This document shows, in pieces, positions 25,404 through 35,059 of a stretch of 64,000 bases of DNA. Origin of the DNA: Hyphococcus sp. Lineage in GTDB: Bacteria > Pseudomonadota > Alphaproteobacteria > Caulobacterales > Parvularculaceae. A program made the translations under genes and the position numbers. The stretch covers positions 1 to 64,000 of the forward strand of contig JAJFGF010000002.1 of the NCBI GenBank assembly GCA_021776245.1. Direction: 5' to 3'. A model generated the notes under the pieces. That model was not told where the DNA came from and did not search any database. It was given only the letters and a program-made list of their open reading frames with translations. Position 1 is the first letter of the stretch. Every line of letters begins with the position of its first letter.

Positions 25404-26480
25404 ATGCAACGTAGCTCCATGAGCAGCGCAGCAAAACATCCGATCGCGGTTCCCTGGTGGCGCGTCAAACCGCTGCTCAGTCAGGCGCGCGCGGCGGGCA
25501 TCGACGTGGAAGATCTGTTCTGCGCGCTCGGCCTCGATGCGGCGTTGTTACGCAAGTCAAACCAGCACGACTTGTCGCTGGCGAATTATTACCGCATTCA
25601 AAACCGCCTGTCGATTCTGTTTGGCGATGAGACGCTGCATCTGTCGTCGCGGCAACTCCTGCCGGGCAGTACCGATTTTGTGCTGCAGCATGTGGGCGAT
25701 TGTAAAAACCTCCATGAAGTGATGCGCGTCATCGCCAAATCCTATAATCTTCTCCATGGGGGACAATATAACTCCGTCGTCAAGAAAACCGCGTCGGTTG
25801 ATTACATCATCGATGACCGGCAATTTCCCTATATCGCCGACCAGTCTCTCGAAGACATCTATTTTTCCATCGAATGCGTTCTGATTTTTTTGCACTGCAT
25901 GCTGATGATCGTATCGCCACGGGCTAAACTCGCGATCACCGAACTGCATATTCGCCGGCCGTCCCCGGGCGGCGAATGCGATCATCTCAGCTATTGGGAC
26001 GCGCCGATTAAATTCGGCGCAAGCACCTATTGCGTTTCGTTTAATCGCGACATCGCGCTGCGGCCGTTGCGCGTGCCCAACGCAGAGGCGCTGACATCGA
26101 ATGCGGTCTATCAGAAAATCGTCGATGTGGTGGCGGGCGAACATGCGCGTTACGAAAATCTGCAATCCACATCGGCGCTGGTGCGCGATGCGCTGTCGCG
26201 CGGGGTGGTGGAGCAATCGGATGTGGCCGCGCAAATGGGCGTCAGCGTCGCCACCTTGCGGCGCCGGCTGGCCGGCGAAGAAACCGGCTTTCGCGATCTG
26301 CGCCGTGACGTTTTAAATGACACCGCAAAGCGCCTGCTGTTGACCGGGCAACCGGTCGCCGACATTTCCGAAGCCTTGGGTTTTTCCGAGTTTCGCGCGT
26401 TCAATCGCGCCTTTAAGGACTGGAACGGGGTGACGCCCACCGCCTTTCAGCGGGCAGGCAAAATCCGCCCCGGCGCGTAA
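25404..26480 (+). CDS. AraC family transcriptional regulator with arabinose-binding-type N-terminus
   Basis: A 358-residue protein. The N-terminal ~220 residues (VPWWRVKPLLSQARAAGIDV onwards) match the Arabinose_bd domain seen in OruR/AraC-type regulators. The C-terminal 100 residues hold two helix-turn-helix motifs (VAAQMGVSVATLRRRL; PVADISEALGFSEFRAFNRA). It lies 160 bases before the TonB receptor gene on the same strand and probably controls the receptor-hydrolase-permease cluster in response to their substrate. Starts at 25404 and 25419 are equally possible. Confidence 0.88.
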   Translation: MQRSSMSSAAKHPIAVPWWRVKPLLSQARAAGIDVEDLFCALGLDAALLRKSNQHDLSLANYYRIQNRLSILFGDETLHLSSRQLLPGSTDFVLQHVGDCKNLHEVMRVIAKSYNLLHGGQYNSVVKKTASVDYIIDDRQFPYIADQSLEDIYFSIECVLIFLHCMLMIVSPRAKLAITELHIRRPSPGGECDHLSYWDAPIKFGASTYCVSFNRDIALRPLRVPNAEALTSNAVYQKIVDVVAGEHARYENLQSTSALVRDALSRGVVEQSDVAAQMGVSVATLRRRLAGEETGFRDLRRDVLNDTAKRLLLTGQPVADISEALGFSEFRAFNRAFKDWNGVTPTAFQRAGKIRPGA

Positions 26481-26639
26481 CAAAAAGGACACAGTTTCGA
26501 TCTTGCATCCCATGAAATGAGCGAAATAGTACACTTTTTCTGAGCAAAGCCGTCATACCACGGAGGGTCTAACCAGCCTATCGTCAGGAAAAATCAGGCG
26601 CCGGCCGGGACAGGCCGCTGCTGCATCGGGAGGCGGATC

Positions 26640-29039
26640 ATGGCTGGCAAATTCGAAACAGGACAATTGCGGAAAACCGACAAGGCGGCGCTGATGGCGT
26701 TTTGCTCGGTTCTTTCTCTCTCACTTTCTCTGGGCGTTGGCGCCGGCAGCGCGGTCGCGCAGAGTGAGGCGGCGTCTGCGGCGACTGACGATGTGATCAT
26801 TGTTTCGGCGCGCCGCCGCGACGAATCGCTGCTTGACGTGCCGATTGCGGTCACCGCGATCAGCGGCGACCAGTTGGAACTGCAAGGCGTTCAGGACATC
26901 ACCTATCTGACGCAATCGGTGCCGAACTTAACCCTGAAAGTTTCGCGGGGCACCAATTCGACATTGACGGCGTTTATTCGCGGCGTTGGCCAGCAGGACC
27001 CGGTTGCGGGTTTTGAATCCGGCGTCGGCATTTATGTTGATGATGTTTATCTCAACCGGCCCCAGGGCGCCGTGCTCGATATTTATGATGTGGAACGCAT
27101 CGAGGTTTTGCGCGGGCCGCAAGGCACCCTTTACGGCCGCAACTCGGTTGGCGGCGCCGTTAAATATGTATCGAAGCGTCTGGGCGACGAACCGCTGGCG
27201 AAATTGCGCGCATCCGGCGGCACATATGGTCAGTTTGATATTATCGGTACGGCCGAAATGCCGCTGACCGACGATTTCGCGGTTGGCGGTTCGGTCGCTT
27301 ATCTCTCGCGCAACGGGTTTGGCGAAAATCTGACCACCGGCGCAGAGAACTATGACAAGGATATTCTTGCTTTTCGCGCCAGCGCTGAATTTGACAATGA
27401 TGTGGTGTTCGTGCGCCTTGCCGGGGATTATCTGAAAGATAAATCCAATCCCAAAGGCGGTCACCGGCTTATTCCCGGGCTCTTTACCGGCGCGCCGGTG
27501 TTGAGCGACGTGTTTGACTCGCGCGGCGCCATCAGCGGTGAAAATGAAGCCGAAGCCTATGGCGCGGCGTTGCATGTGGAAGTGGCGCTCAACGATCAAT
27601 GGACCATCAAGAACATCGCCGCCTGGCGTAAGGACGATAATATCCAGCAGATTGATTTCGACGCCCTGCCGACCATCGATGTCGATGTGCCGGTCATCTA
27701 CGAAAACGAACAGTTCACGGAAGAACTGCAGCTGCTTTATGAAAGCGACGCCGTCGCCGGCGTGCTGGGGTTCTATTATATCGACGCCAATGCGACCGAC
27801 ACATTCGATGTGGTGCTCGGCGCGACCGGCGCGCTGCCGCTGGTTGGCCTGCCGGGGTTAAACGCCAACACATCCGGCGATGTGGACACAAGTTCCTGGT
27901 CGGTATTTGGCGATCTCACATTCGATCTTGAAGATATCTTCGGGCTCGCCGGCGTCGAACTGGCGGTCGGCGGCCGCTATACCAGTGACAAGCGCACCTC
28001 AACCGTGTTGCGGCAAACTTTCATCGGCGGCAACACCCCGCCCTTTGGCGGCATGACCTCTGTCCTGATCGCAACGACATCTGACTTTATGGGGGAAGAG
28101 ACCTTTACCGATTTCAGTCCCAGGGTGTCGCTCGCCTATAGTCCGAACCGCGACCATAATTTCTATGCGTCTTACAGCCAGGGCTTCAAGAGCGGGAGTT
28201 TCGATCCGCGCGGTCAGACCAGCGCGGTCACCATTGATTTTGACGGCGACGGCGATGTTGACGCCGCTGACATATTTGAATTCATGAAGTTCGATCCTGA
28301 AGAAGTCGATTCCTACGAAATCGGCTGGAAGGCGCGCTTCGCCGATGGCCGGGTCACGTCAAATCTTGCGGCGTTTTACGCCGACTATAAAAATGTGCAG
28401 ATTCCCGGCTCCCAGGGCGGGACGGATCCGATCACCATGGCGCCGACATTTCTCGGCGTGACGACCAATGCCGGCGGCGCCGAATTTTTCGGCGTGGAAT
28501 GGGAAGGCGCGGCGCTTCTCGCTGAAGATATTTTCGGCGCCGGCGATGCGTTTTCGATCGGCTGGGGCGGCGGCTGGATTGACGCCGATTATACCCGGTT
28601 TCTGGTTGGCACGGTGGATGTCTCCGCGCAGCGGGTGGTCCAGAACACGCCAGAATTTTCCGGCGCCCTCACCACGACCTATACGCATCCGGCAAATATT
28701 TTCGGCCATGACGGCGATGTCGCGTTTATCACGCAGACCTCCTACAAGTCTGAAACCCATCAATTCGAAGTCCCCAACCCGCTGCTCGACCAAAGCGGCT
28801 ATGGGCTGGTGGACGCGAGCCTCGTCTGGATCTCGGACGACGGACGTCTGCAGATCGGCGTGCACGGCAAAAACCTGTTTGACCGCGAATATCGCGTCGC
28901 TGGTTATAATTTTCTGGCGCAAAACGCCGATGGCAGTTTCGTTGCGCCGTTGACGTCGACGCTCGGCCTTGAAGGCATTCAAACCGCCTTCTTTGGTCCG
29001 CCAAGAACGGTGACGGGTACTGTGCAGGTCCAATTCTAA
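26640..29039 (+). CDS. TonB-dependent outer-membrane receptor
   Basis: A 799-residue protein with a signal peptide (to about residue 41, SAVAQS), followed by the plug domain: TonB-box-like DDVIIVSARRRDE, VPIAVTAISGDQLE, RGVGQQDPVAG and VEVLRGPQG-type sequence (ERIEVLRGPQGTLYGRNS). The rest is a 22-strand-type barrel ending in VTGTVQVQF with a C-terminal Phe. It resembles the large receptor group of sphingomonads and hyphomonads that import organic nutrients. A Ca-binding-like insert DFDGDGDVDAADIFEF occurs in an extracellular loop near residue 540 (dockerin/EF-like spacing). Substrate unknown. Confidence 0.93.
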   Translation: MAGKFETGQLRKTDKAALMAFCSVLSLSLSLGVGAGSAVAQSEAASAATDDVIIVSARRRDESLLDVPIAVTAISGDQLELQGVQDITYLTQSVPNLTLKVSRGTNSTLTAFIRGVGQQDPVAGFESGVGIYVDDVYLNRPQGAVLDIYDVERIEVLRGPQGTLYGRNSVGGAVKYVSKRLGDEPLAKLRASGGTYGQFDIIGTAEMPLTDDFAVGGSVAYLSRNGFGENLTTGAENYDKDILAFRASAEFDNDVVFVRLAGDYLKDKSNPKGGHRLIPGLFTGAPVLSDVFDSRGAISGENEAEAYGAALHVEVALNDQWTIKNIAAWRKDDNIQQIDFDALPTIDVDVPVIYENEQFTEELQLLYESDAVAGVLGFYYIDANATDTFDVVLGATGALPLVGLPGLNANTSGDVDTSSWSVFGDLTFDLEDIFGLAGVELAVGGRYTSDKRTSTVLRQTFIGGNTPPFGGMTSVLIATTSDFMGEETFTDFSPRVSLAYSPNRDHNFYASYSQGFKSGSFDPRGQTSAVTIDFDGDGDVDAADIFEFMKFDPEEVDSYEIGWKARFADGRVTSNLAAFYADYKNVQIPGSQGGTDPITMAPTFLGVTTNAGGAEFFGVEWEGAALLAEDIFGAGDAFSIGWGGGWIDADYTRFLVGTVDVSAQRVVQNTPEFSGALTTTYTHPANIFGHDGDVAFITQTSYKSETHQFEVPNPLLDQSGYGLVDASLVWISDDGRLQIGVHGKNLFDREYRVAGYNFLAQNADGSFVAPLTSTLGLEGIQTAFFGPPRTVTGTVQVQF

Positions 29040-29135
29040 TCCGGTTCGAACTGCGGTAGGGGGAGGGCGCGGCGGCGCTGAGTATTGCACCGCCGCCGCC
29101 GCCGTCACGGAATCTTTAGGGACTACGCGCCGATA

Positions 29136-30095
29136 ATGAAAAAACTGCTGGTTACGATTTTTATTCTTGTGGCCGCCGGCGCCGGTATCGTCGGCGTCGC
29201 CACATGGGGCGCGATGCAGGGCGCGTCGCCGCAAGCGCTTGAAGCAAAATACATGACCGCGTCCGACCGTTTCGTCAGCGTTGACGGCGCCCGCCTGCGT
29301 GTGCGCGAAACCGGCGCGCCAGATGCGCCGCCGATACTCCTCATTCACGGCTTCACCCACAGTCTTGAAACCTGGGACGCATGGGCGGCGGCGCTCGACC
29401 ATGATTACCGCGTTATCCGCTACGATCTTTTGGGCCATGGGCTCACCGGCCCGGATCCCCGCGAACGCTATGCGCCGGCCGAACGCGCCGCGTTTGTTGG
29501 TACGCTGATGGATGCGCTCAGCCTCGATCGCGCGGTGATTGCCGGCAATTCTCTCGGCGGGCTCTCCGCCTGGCGCTTTGCGACCGATCATCCGGCGCGG
29601 GTTGATGCGCTGATCCTTATCTCGCCCGGCGCCTATCCGCTGAACGGCGCCGGCGATACGCCGGCGGAAATTCCGGCGGCGATGAAAGCCTATCTGTTGA
29701 CCGCGCCGGAAGCGGGCGTGCGCGCCAGCGCCGGTTACATTTATGCGGACGACGCCAAAATCACCGATACCCGCATCGAAACCATGCGCGATATGATCCG
29801 CCGCAAAGGCAATGGCGCGGCGATGATCAAGTCGCTGGAAGAATTCACCCTGCCGGATCCCGCTGACGCGCTCGCGCAGGTGGCGGCGCCAACGCTCATT
29901 TTATGGGGTGAAGATGACGTCATCATCCCGATCGCGCAAGGCAGGCAATTAGAACAGGCGATAAACGATGCGCGGCTGATTGCCTATCCCGGCGTCGGTC
30001 ATGCGGCCCAGGAAGAAGCGCCCGATGCAACGGTCGCTGACGCCATGGCGTTTTTGGAAAATCTTCGCGCCGGCGCCGCAGCGGCGGCTGAATAG
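29136..30095 (+). CDS. alpha/beta hydrolase, membrane-anchored or exported
   Basis: A 319-residue protein. An N-terminal hydrophobic segment (residues 4-27) may be a signal anchor. The alpha/beta-hydrolase core follows: oxyanion region LLIHGFTHS, nucleophile elbow AGNSLGG (Ser139), acid in LWGEDDVIIP, and His in GVGHAAQEE. It would hydrolyse an ester or amide of the compound imported by the neighbouring receptor. It is 96 bases after the receptor gene and directly abuts the MFS gene (stop 30095, ATG 30096), so the two are co-translated. The ATG at 29136 starts the hydrophobic segment. Confidence 0.9.
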   Translation: MKKLLVTIFILVAAGAGIVGVATWGAMQGASPQALEAKYMTASDRFVSVDGARLRVRETGAPDAPPILLIHGFTHSLETWDAWAAALDHDYRVIRYDLLGHGLTGPDPRERYAPAERAAFVGTLMDALSLDRAVIAGNSLGGLSAWRFATDHPARVDALILISPGAYPLNGAGDTPAEIPAAMKAYLLTAPEAGVRASAGYIYADDAKITDTRIETMRDMIRRKGNGAAMIKSLEEFTLPDPADALAQVAAPTLILWGEDDVIIPIAQGRQLEQAINDARLIAYPGVGHAAQEEAPDATVADAMAFLENLRAGAAAAAE

Positions 30096-31415
30096 ATGAG
30101 CGCGGGCGCCGCTTCGCCGCTCTACCGGGCTTATGTCCTGTTCATTCTCGTTGTCGTTTACACCTTCAACTTTATTGACCGGCAGATCGTCGGCATTCTC
30201 GCCGTGCCGATCAAATCGGAACTGGCGCTTTCCGATACGCAGTTAAGCCTGATGGGCGGGCTCGCCTTCGCGCTGTTTTATACATTTCTCGGCATTCCGA
30301 TTGCGATGCTCGCGGATCGAAAAAGCCGCACCTGGATCATGACCATTGCGCTAGCGGTGTGGAGCGCCATGACGGCGGCCTGCGGTTTTGCGCAGAACTT
30401 TACGCAATTGTTTCTGGCGCGGCTTGGCGTCGGCGTCGGCGAGGCGGGCGGCGTCGCGCCGGCCTATTCGCTGATTGCGGATTATTTCCCCCAGGAAAAG
30501 CGTGCGCGCGCCATGTCGATTTACTCCTTCGGCATTCCCGTCGGATCGGCGCTCGGCATTTTGCTGGGCGGGGTTCTCACGTCCTATCTGGACTGGCGCG
30601 CGGCGTTCATCATTGTCGGCATTGCCGGGCTGGCGATTGCGCCGATTTTTCGCCTGACCATGCGCGAACCCAAACGCGGCGGCCTTGACGGCGCCGGCGC
30701 TGTCACCAGCCCGGCGTCTTTTCCCGAAGTTGTTCGGACACTGATCCGCAAGCCGAGCTTTTGGGGCCTCTCCCTCGGCGCCGCCAGCTCATCGATGATG
30801 GGCTATGGCCTGATTTTCTGGCTGCCGTCATTTTTTGTACGAAGCTTCGGCGAGGCGCTGCCCGGCTTTTTTGCGTGGATGCCAGCCTTTCTGGTGCCGG
30901 AAAACCCCGGCAGCCTGCTTTATGCATCGTATTTTTACGCCACGATCCTGTTGCTCGGCGGCGTTGCCGGCATCTGGCTTGGGGGCGCCATGGCCGACCG
31001 CTATGGGCCCGAAAGAAAAGCCGCCTATGCAATCGTGCCGGCGGTCGCCTTTCTGGCGACCATTCCATTTTTTATCGCCGGCGTGCTGGCGCCGTCATTA
31101 TGGATCGCCTTTCCGGCGTTTCTGGTGTTGCAGGCGTTAAGCCTTGTCTGGCTCGGCCCGGTGATCTCCGCCTTTCAACATCTTGTGCAACCCAATATGC
31201 GCGCCACCGCGTCAGCCGTGTTTCTCTTTATCAATAATCTGATTGGCATCGGCCTTGGCAATCTCGTCATCGGCGCCATCTCTGACGGCTTGAGCGCGCA
31301 GTTCGGCGACGAATCCCTGCGCTATGCGATCCTGTCGGGCATCTTTTTTTACGTGATCGCCGCAGGTCTTTTCATTTTTACGGCCCCGCGTCTCGTACGC
31401 GACTGGGAAGCGTGA
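30096..31415 (+). CDS. MFS transporter, Spinster-like/ACS group
   Basis: A 439-residue inner-membrane protein with twelve predicted membrane helices. The first reads LYRAYVLFILVVVYTFNFID. MFS motif A appears as MLADRKSRTWIM between helices 2 and 3, and again as GAMADRYGPERK between helices 8 and 9; RLGVGVGEAGGVAP is in helix 4-5. The group includes Spns-type and organic-anion permeases. It begins on the base after the hydrolase stop. Together with the receptor and hydrolase it completes a route across both membranes. Confidence 0.9.
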   Translation: MSAGAASPLYRAYVLFILVVVYTFNFIDRQIVGILAVPIKSELALSDTQLSLMGGLAFALFYTFLGIPIAMLADRKSRTWIMTIALAVWSAMTAACGFAQNFTQLFLARLGVGVGEAGGVAPAYSLIADYFPQEKRARAMSIYSFGIPVGSALGILLGGVLTSYLDWRAAFIIVGIAGLAIAPIFRLTMREPKRGGLDGAGAVTSPASFPEVVRTLIRKPSFWGLSLGAASSSMMGYGLIFWLPSFFVRSFGEALPGFFAWMPAFLVPENPGSLLYASYFYATILLLGGVAGIWLGGAMADRYGPERKAAYAIVPAVAFLATIPFFIAGVLAPSLWIAFPAFLVLQALSLVWLGPVISAFQHLVQPNMRATASAVFLFINNLIGIGLGNLVIGAISDGLSAQFGDESLRYAILSGIFFYVIAAGLFIFTAPRLVRDWEA

Positions 31416-31758
31416 GCGGATAGGCGAAGAGAGTGGCGCGTAGGGCGGCCACACAATTTCTGCCGTCATTGCGGGCTGTAAAAGCAAAACTCTCAATCAA
31501 TGCAAACTTTTCTCCACCGCTCTTTCCGGCAAAAGCCGGAATCTGGTCGGCAGTTCCATATCCGCAACATCTATAGCACGCATTCAATACACAGGGAATC
31601 CAGTCTGCAGTTCGCCATCCACATTCGGGGCGCTGCAAAAATTGACGCAGGCGATGATCACGGCGCTCTCGAAGATCTTCGCGCCGCTCATGCGCGGGAA
31701 AAGGACGCCTCGACTGCGGCGGGATTGCAGATTTCCATTCTCAAGATATTCTCAATGC
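31416..31758. other. intergenic region with dispersed repeat copy 2 (31521-31566)
   Basis: No gene seen in 343 bases. TCTTTCCGGCAAAAGC and GCAGTTCCATATCCGC repeat 14781-14826, and a second, weaker GTCTGCAGTTCGCCATCCAC follows at about 31601. A GTCATTGCGGGCTGTAAAAG stretch (31454) resembles the left side of similar repeats. Confidence 0.55.
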
Positions 31759-32370
31759 ATGATTAAAGAAATTCTCGACGGGTATTCCAATGCCGAACGA
31801 GACATCGTCTCGCGGTTCGAGTCAATTTCATCTGATAAACTGTATCGCCCCGTCCAAAGTGTCATGCCGGAACAGCCGGGAAGCGTTCTGGACATTGGGG
31901 CAGGCACCGGCCGCGACGCGGCATGGTTCGCCGGTAAAGGTTCCAGGGTTCTCGCTGTCGAACCTGTTTCAACATTGCGCGAGGCCGGAGCAGCGCTGCA
32001 CCGTTCCGCAAATATTGAATGGCTGGACGACGCACTGCCAGAACTCGCGAGGACAATTGCGCGCGGCGAAAGGTTTGAACTCGTTTTGCTCTCTGGTGTT
32101 TGGCAACATTTAGATGGCGCGCTGAGAACAGCGGCAATGGAAAACCTGCGCAGGCTTATCAAAGCGGGCGGGACGCTCATTATCTCTCTGCGCGACGGAC
32201 CGGGCCCGCCGACGCGGCCTGTATTTCCCGCCGATGTGGATCACACCATTCAATTGGCGAACAAGGAAAACCTCGAATTGCGACTGCGGCAGCCTGCGCT
32301 TTCAATCCAGAAAGCGAACCGCAACTCGGGTGTCAGCTGGACGTGGCTTGCGTTTTCCGCTGCCGCATAA
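31759..32370 (+). CDS. class I SAM-dependent methyltransferase
   Basis: A 203-residue protein with the Rossmann-type methyltransferase motifs: motif I VLDIGAGTGRDAAWF, motif II acid in VLAVEPVS, EWLDDALPEL, and the post-I strand FELVLLSGVWQHLD with LRRLIKAGGTLIISLR. The substrate is unknown. ATG at 31759 begins MIKEILDGYS; an upstream frame extension to 31642 has repeat-derived sequence and is not favoured. It is a single gene. Its AT content is slightly higher than that of neighbours. Confidence 0.85.
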   Translation: MIKEILDGYSNAERDIVSRFESISSDKLYRPVQSVMPEQPGSVLDIGAGTGRDAAWFAGKGSRVLAVEPVSTLREAGAALHRSANIEWLDDALPELARTIARGERFELVLLSGVWQHLDGALRTAAMENLRRLIKAGGTLIISLRDGPGPPTRPVFPADVDHTIQLANKENLELRLRQPALSIQKANRNSGVSWTWLAFSAAA

Positions 32371-32510
32371 AACAGCCCCAGGATGAACGCGCAGGGCGCC
32401 ATTTCGTCCGCTGAACGGCGCATAGCGCGTCGCATTTCACATATCGCGCATTATTCGCTATAACATATATCGGAGGGGTCGCTGTTAGCGCTTATATAAT
32501 GGAGGGGACC

Positions 32511-33836
32511 ATGACCAGCAAGTCTGGAATGGCGCTAATTCTCGTGGCAAGCTTGGCGCTGTTTTGCCAGGGCTGCGTAACGCCGGACCCTCGACAAACT
32601 GGTTTGACCCCCGATGTCAGCCAGGGTTTTGAGGCCCAAGCGCCCGCCGATGACGCACGCTTTGAGAAATTCAAGACCCATGCGGAACAATCGCGTTACA
32701 CCATAGATCATGCGCCCTGGGCGCAATTTTTGGCGGCGGCGGTGTTCGATCTTGGACCATCGACGCGTCAGCGGGCCGCTCGGCGGACAGGCGGCGTGCA
32801 CACGGGAACCCGCATTTCAACGGCCAGCCGCTCACATGTGCGGTATGAGGGGAACCGGGTCATGTTCCATCTCTTCAATGACGACACTCAGAAATTCATA
32901 TCGACCTATCGCGGCGAAATTGCCGGCATTATGGACAAATATGATTACGCCGATTTTGGCCGTGATGAGCAGCTCGCCTTTTGGCTGAATCTGCATAACG
33001 CAATTCTGATTGATGAGATTGCCAAAGCCCACCCGATTGGCCGGCCCAGGAATTTTCGCCTCAGGGATCACGATAATGCTTTGCTGTTCGACGCAAAGCT
33101 GGTTCGCGTCGCCGGCGAGCCGCTGAGCCTCAATGATATTCGACATAAAATTGTTTACGCCAACTGGAGCGAGCCGCAGGTGATTTATGGGTTTTGGGAG
33201 GGAACGATTGGCGGCGTCGATATTTTGACCAATGCTTTTACAGGCGCAAATGTTTGGTCTTTGCTCCGGTCAAATGGTAACGGCTATGTTAATTCTCTTC
33301 GCGGTGTCGAGGCATATCCCGGGAGCTTTGGCAGGATCGAATTTCGAGTTTCAAATGTCTATTTTGAAGCGCGCAGGCTGTTTCCCGATTGGCCAAATGA
33401 CCTCTATGCGCATTTAGACTCGCATGCGGGTGTTTCTGTCGGCAGATTGCTGGCGCAACCGCCGCGTCTTTTGCGGGCGCTGCCTTATGATTCATCGACG
33501 GCGGATTTTTCAGGGGGTGAAGTCGCCCGTTTCGGCGGCAATGACAATATCGCCGCGATCCTGTCTCTTAGAGAGGAGGACACAGAAAGCAACCAGGAGG
33601 GCGGGTCGGCTGGGACAGCGGCTACGGTTCTCGAAAACTTCGGCGCCCCGGTATTAAACCAGACCTTTCGCGGCGGCGTATCGCCGGATGCGATCAGATT
33701 GAGGGATATCGAGATAGAAAATCGCAAGCGGCGTGAGCGCGACGTTACGATTGAGGATATAGAGACCCCTGAAAGTGACGCCGCTGATCCCGATCCCGAG
33801 GAAAAAGACGACGACGCAGCCAACGGTGAAAACTAA
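32511..33836 (+). CDS. DUF547 domain lipoprotein-like protein
   Basis: A 441-residue protein with an N-terminal hydrophobic signal ending LALFCQGC, which may be a weak lipobox. The DUF547 domain spans about 115-280: YADFGRDEQLAFWLNLHNAI, then LNDIRHKIV and a Cys-less central part with VRVAGEPLSL. The last ~120 residues are acidic and Ser/Asp-rich, ending DDDAANGEN, and are probably disordered. Function of DUF547 is unknown; it is often exported. ATG 32511 with GGAGGGG upstream is chosen over ATG 32499. Confidence 0.82.
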   Translation: MTSKSGMALILVASLALFCQGCVTPDPRQTGLTPDVSQGFEAQAPADDARFEKFKTHAEQSRYTIDHAPWAQFLAAAVFDLGPSTRQRAARRTGGVHTGTRISTASRSHVRYEGNRVMFHLFNDDTQKFISTYRGEIAGIMDKYDYADFGRDEQLAFWLNLHNAILIDEIAKAHPIGRPRNFRLRDHDNALLFDAKLVRVAGEPLSLNDIRHKIVYANWSEPQVIYGFWEGTIGGVDILTNAFTGANVWSLLRSNGNGYVNSLRGVEAYPGSFGRIEFRVSNVYFEARRLFPDWPNDLYAHLDSHAGVSVGRLLAQPPRLLRALPYDSSTADFSGGEVARFGGNDNIAAILSLREEDTESNQEGGSAGTAATVLENFGAPVLNQTFRGGVSPDAIRLRDIEIENRKRRERDVTIEDIETPESDAADPDPEEKDDDAANGEN

Positions 33837-34239
33837 AGCCGGGTAAGGCAGTAAGTGGGTTGTCAATCCTCGCTATTGCCCTGGCGGCGGCAGTCGAACA
33901 ACAGAAATCAAAGACTATTGGGCTGTCGCTATATGAGCAATGCGCCGCCTATTCCAGTTGTATAGCGCCGGACACCGCGCGCGCAACTAATCGCGCAAAC
34001 AATCCGTAGTCGAATGTAAGCGCCAAAAGAGATTGGCGCTTAACAGTTATAATTGCGCGAAGTGGTTTTCATATACATGGCGCATGAGCATGAACTCAAC
34101 ATGCTTTGACAAAGCACTGCCGGAAAAATCCGCATGCGACTTAATAAAAACCGTTGCCATAAAATTGTTGGACGAATTTTGTTTTCGTGCGATACTCGCG
34201 CACGTTGCGTGATGTTCATCAAGGTTGAAGGGGACCTAA
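33837..34239. other. intergenic stretch with a perfect hairpin at 34017-34042
   Basis: TAAGCGCCAA (34017-34026) pairs perfectly with TTGGCGCTTA (34033-34042) around AAGAGA. It has no T-tract. No gene was recognised in the 403 bases. AT-rich sequence at about 34140-34190 probably carries the promoter of the following small genes. Confidence 0.5.
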
Positions 34240-34530
34240 GTGAAACTGCTCGCATTGGGCGTGGCGATTCTCGTCAGCGTCCTGTTCTCGAAATATGAGG
34301 TCGTCTATTTGCCGGATGCGCATATGGACTCAGCATCTGCTGTATCTTGTGATCTCGTCGCGTCCGATCCGGAATTGTTCAGCGATGAATTCGACCGGTT
34401 CCTGTGTGAAGCGTCACAGGATATCCCTTACGATAGCCTGCATTGCTTTATGAGTTCCATCATGTTGCGGATAATTGATCGCGATGAACTTGCACCAGAT
34501 ACAAATGAAAACAAGGGAGACCATATATGA
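34240..34530 (+). CDS. small exported or membrane-anchored protein, unknown
   Basis: A 96-residue protein beginning with GTG at 34240 (GGGGACC-type ribosome site). An N-terminal hydrophobic segment (residues 2-17) is followed by an acidic soluble part with three cysteines (VSCDLV, FLCEAS, LHCFMS). Its stop overlaps the next gene's start (ATGA, 34527-34530), so the two are translated together. No family recognised. Confidence 0.55.
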   Translation: MKLLALGVAILVSVLFSKYEVVYLPDAHMDSASAVSCDLVASDPELFSDEFDRFLCEASQDIPYDSLHCFMSSIMLRIIDRDELAPDTNENKGDHI

Positions 34531-34916
34531 ATAATCGCACCAGGCTTTTACGATCGATTGCAGGATTGAGCCTTGTGGCGGCATTTGCCGTTGGCGCGTC
34601 AAATACAGCCCTGGCCAAACCGGACAAGCCCATCAACGCTGCGCAGGCTGACAGCGGGACCGGGTGTTTGGTGCGCGATGCCGATGGCGACTATCATTTT
34701 GATGCAGATTGCAAATGGCACACGGTGGTTAAGCGTGACAAAGACGGAAATCTGCAAAGCTTTAGCTATCAGGATCAGGGAACGCTGCCGGATGATGCGC
34801 CGCATCCATCGTCAGCAGTCAAAAATTCGCAAGACTGGCCGGGCTGCCCTGACGGCATCAATGAAGTCACGACACCCAGCGGCGAATACAGATCGGACTG
34901 CCGTTACAAAAACTAA
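34527..34916 (+). CDS. small secreted protein, unknown
   Basis: A 129-residue protein with a clear signal peptide (RLLRSIAGLSLVAAFAVGAS, cleavage near TALA). The mature part has the Cys-spaced TGCLVRDADGDYHFDADCKW and ends with WPGCPDGINEV and SDCRYKN, giving four cysteines for two possible disulphides. The tyrosine/aspartate-rich DADGDYHFDAD could bind metal, but this is not established. It is co-translated with the 34240 gene. Confidence 0.7.
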   Translation: MNNRTRLLRSIAGLSLVAAFAVGASNTALAKPDKPINAAQADSGTGCLVRDADGDYHFDADCKWHTVVKRDKDGNLQSFSYQDQGTLPDDAPHPSSAVKNSQDWPGCPDGINEVTTPSGEYRSDCRYKN

Positions 34917-34950
34917 CATGCGACACGCATCCCGGGGAAATTGTCGCGCG

Positions 34951-34995
34951 AAAAAAACGCCGTCTGGTTCATGATTCCATGAATCAGGCGGCGTT
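34951..34995 (-). terminator. terminator for the DUF2306 gene
   Basis: AACGCCGTCTGGTTCATG pairs with CATGAATCAGGCGGCGTT with two mismatches. On the minus strand the stem is followed by seven T residues. It lies 65 bases after the DUF2306 stop and may also stop plus-strand transcription from 34916. Confidence 0.75.
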
Positions 34996-35059
34996 GGCGT
35001 GTTTGGGATGCGGATATGGCCGCAGGCGGCTTGTTGCCGATCGTTCCTGGAACCGCCGG

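Noticed and set aside
28359-29591. 410-codon open frame on the minus strand across the TonB receptor end
   Set aside because: It is antisense to the receptor and hydrolase, whose motifs are clear. The translation is Arg/Ala-rich with no domain, typical of a GC-rich shadow frame.
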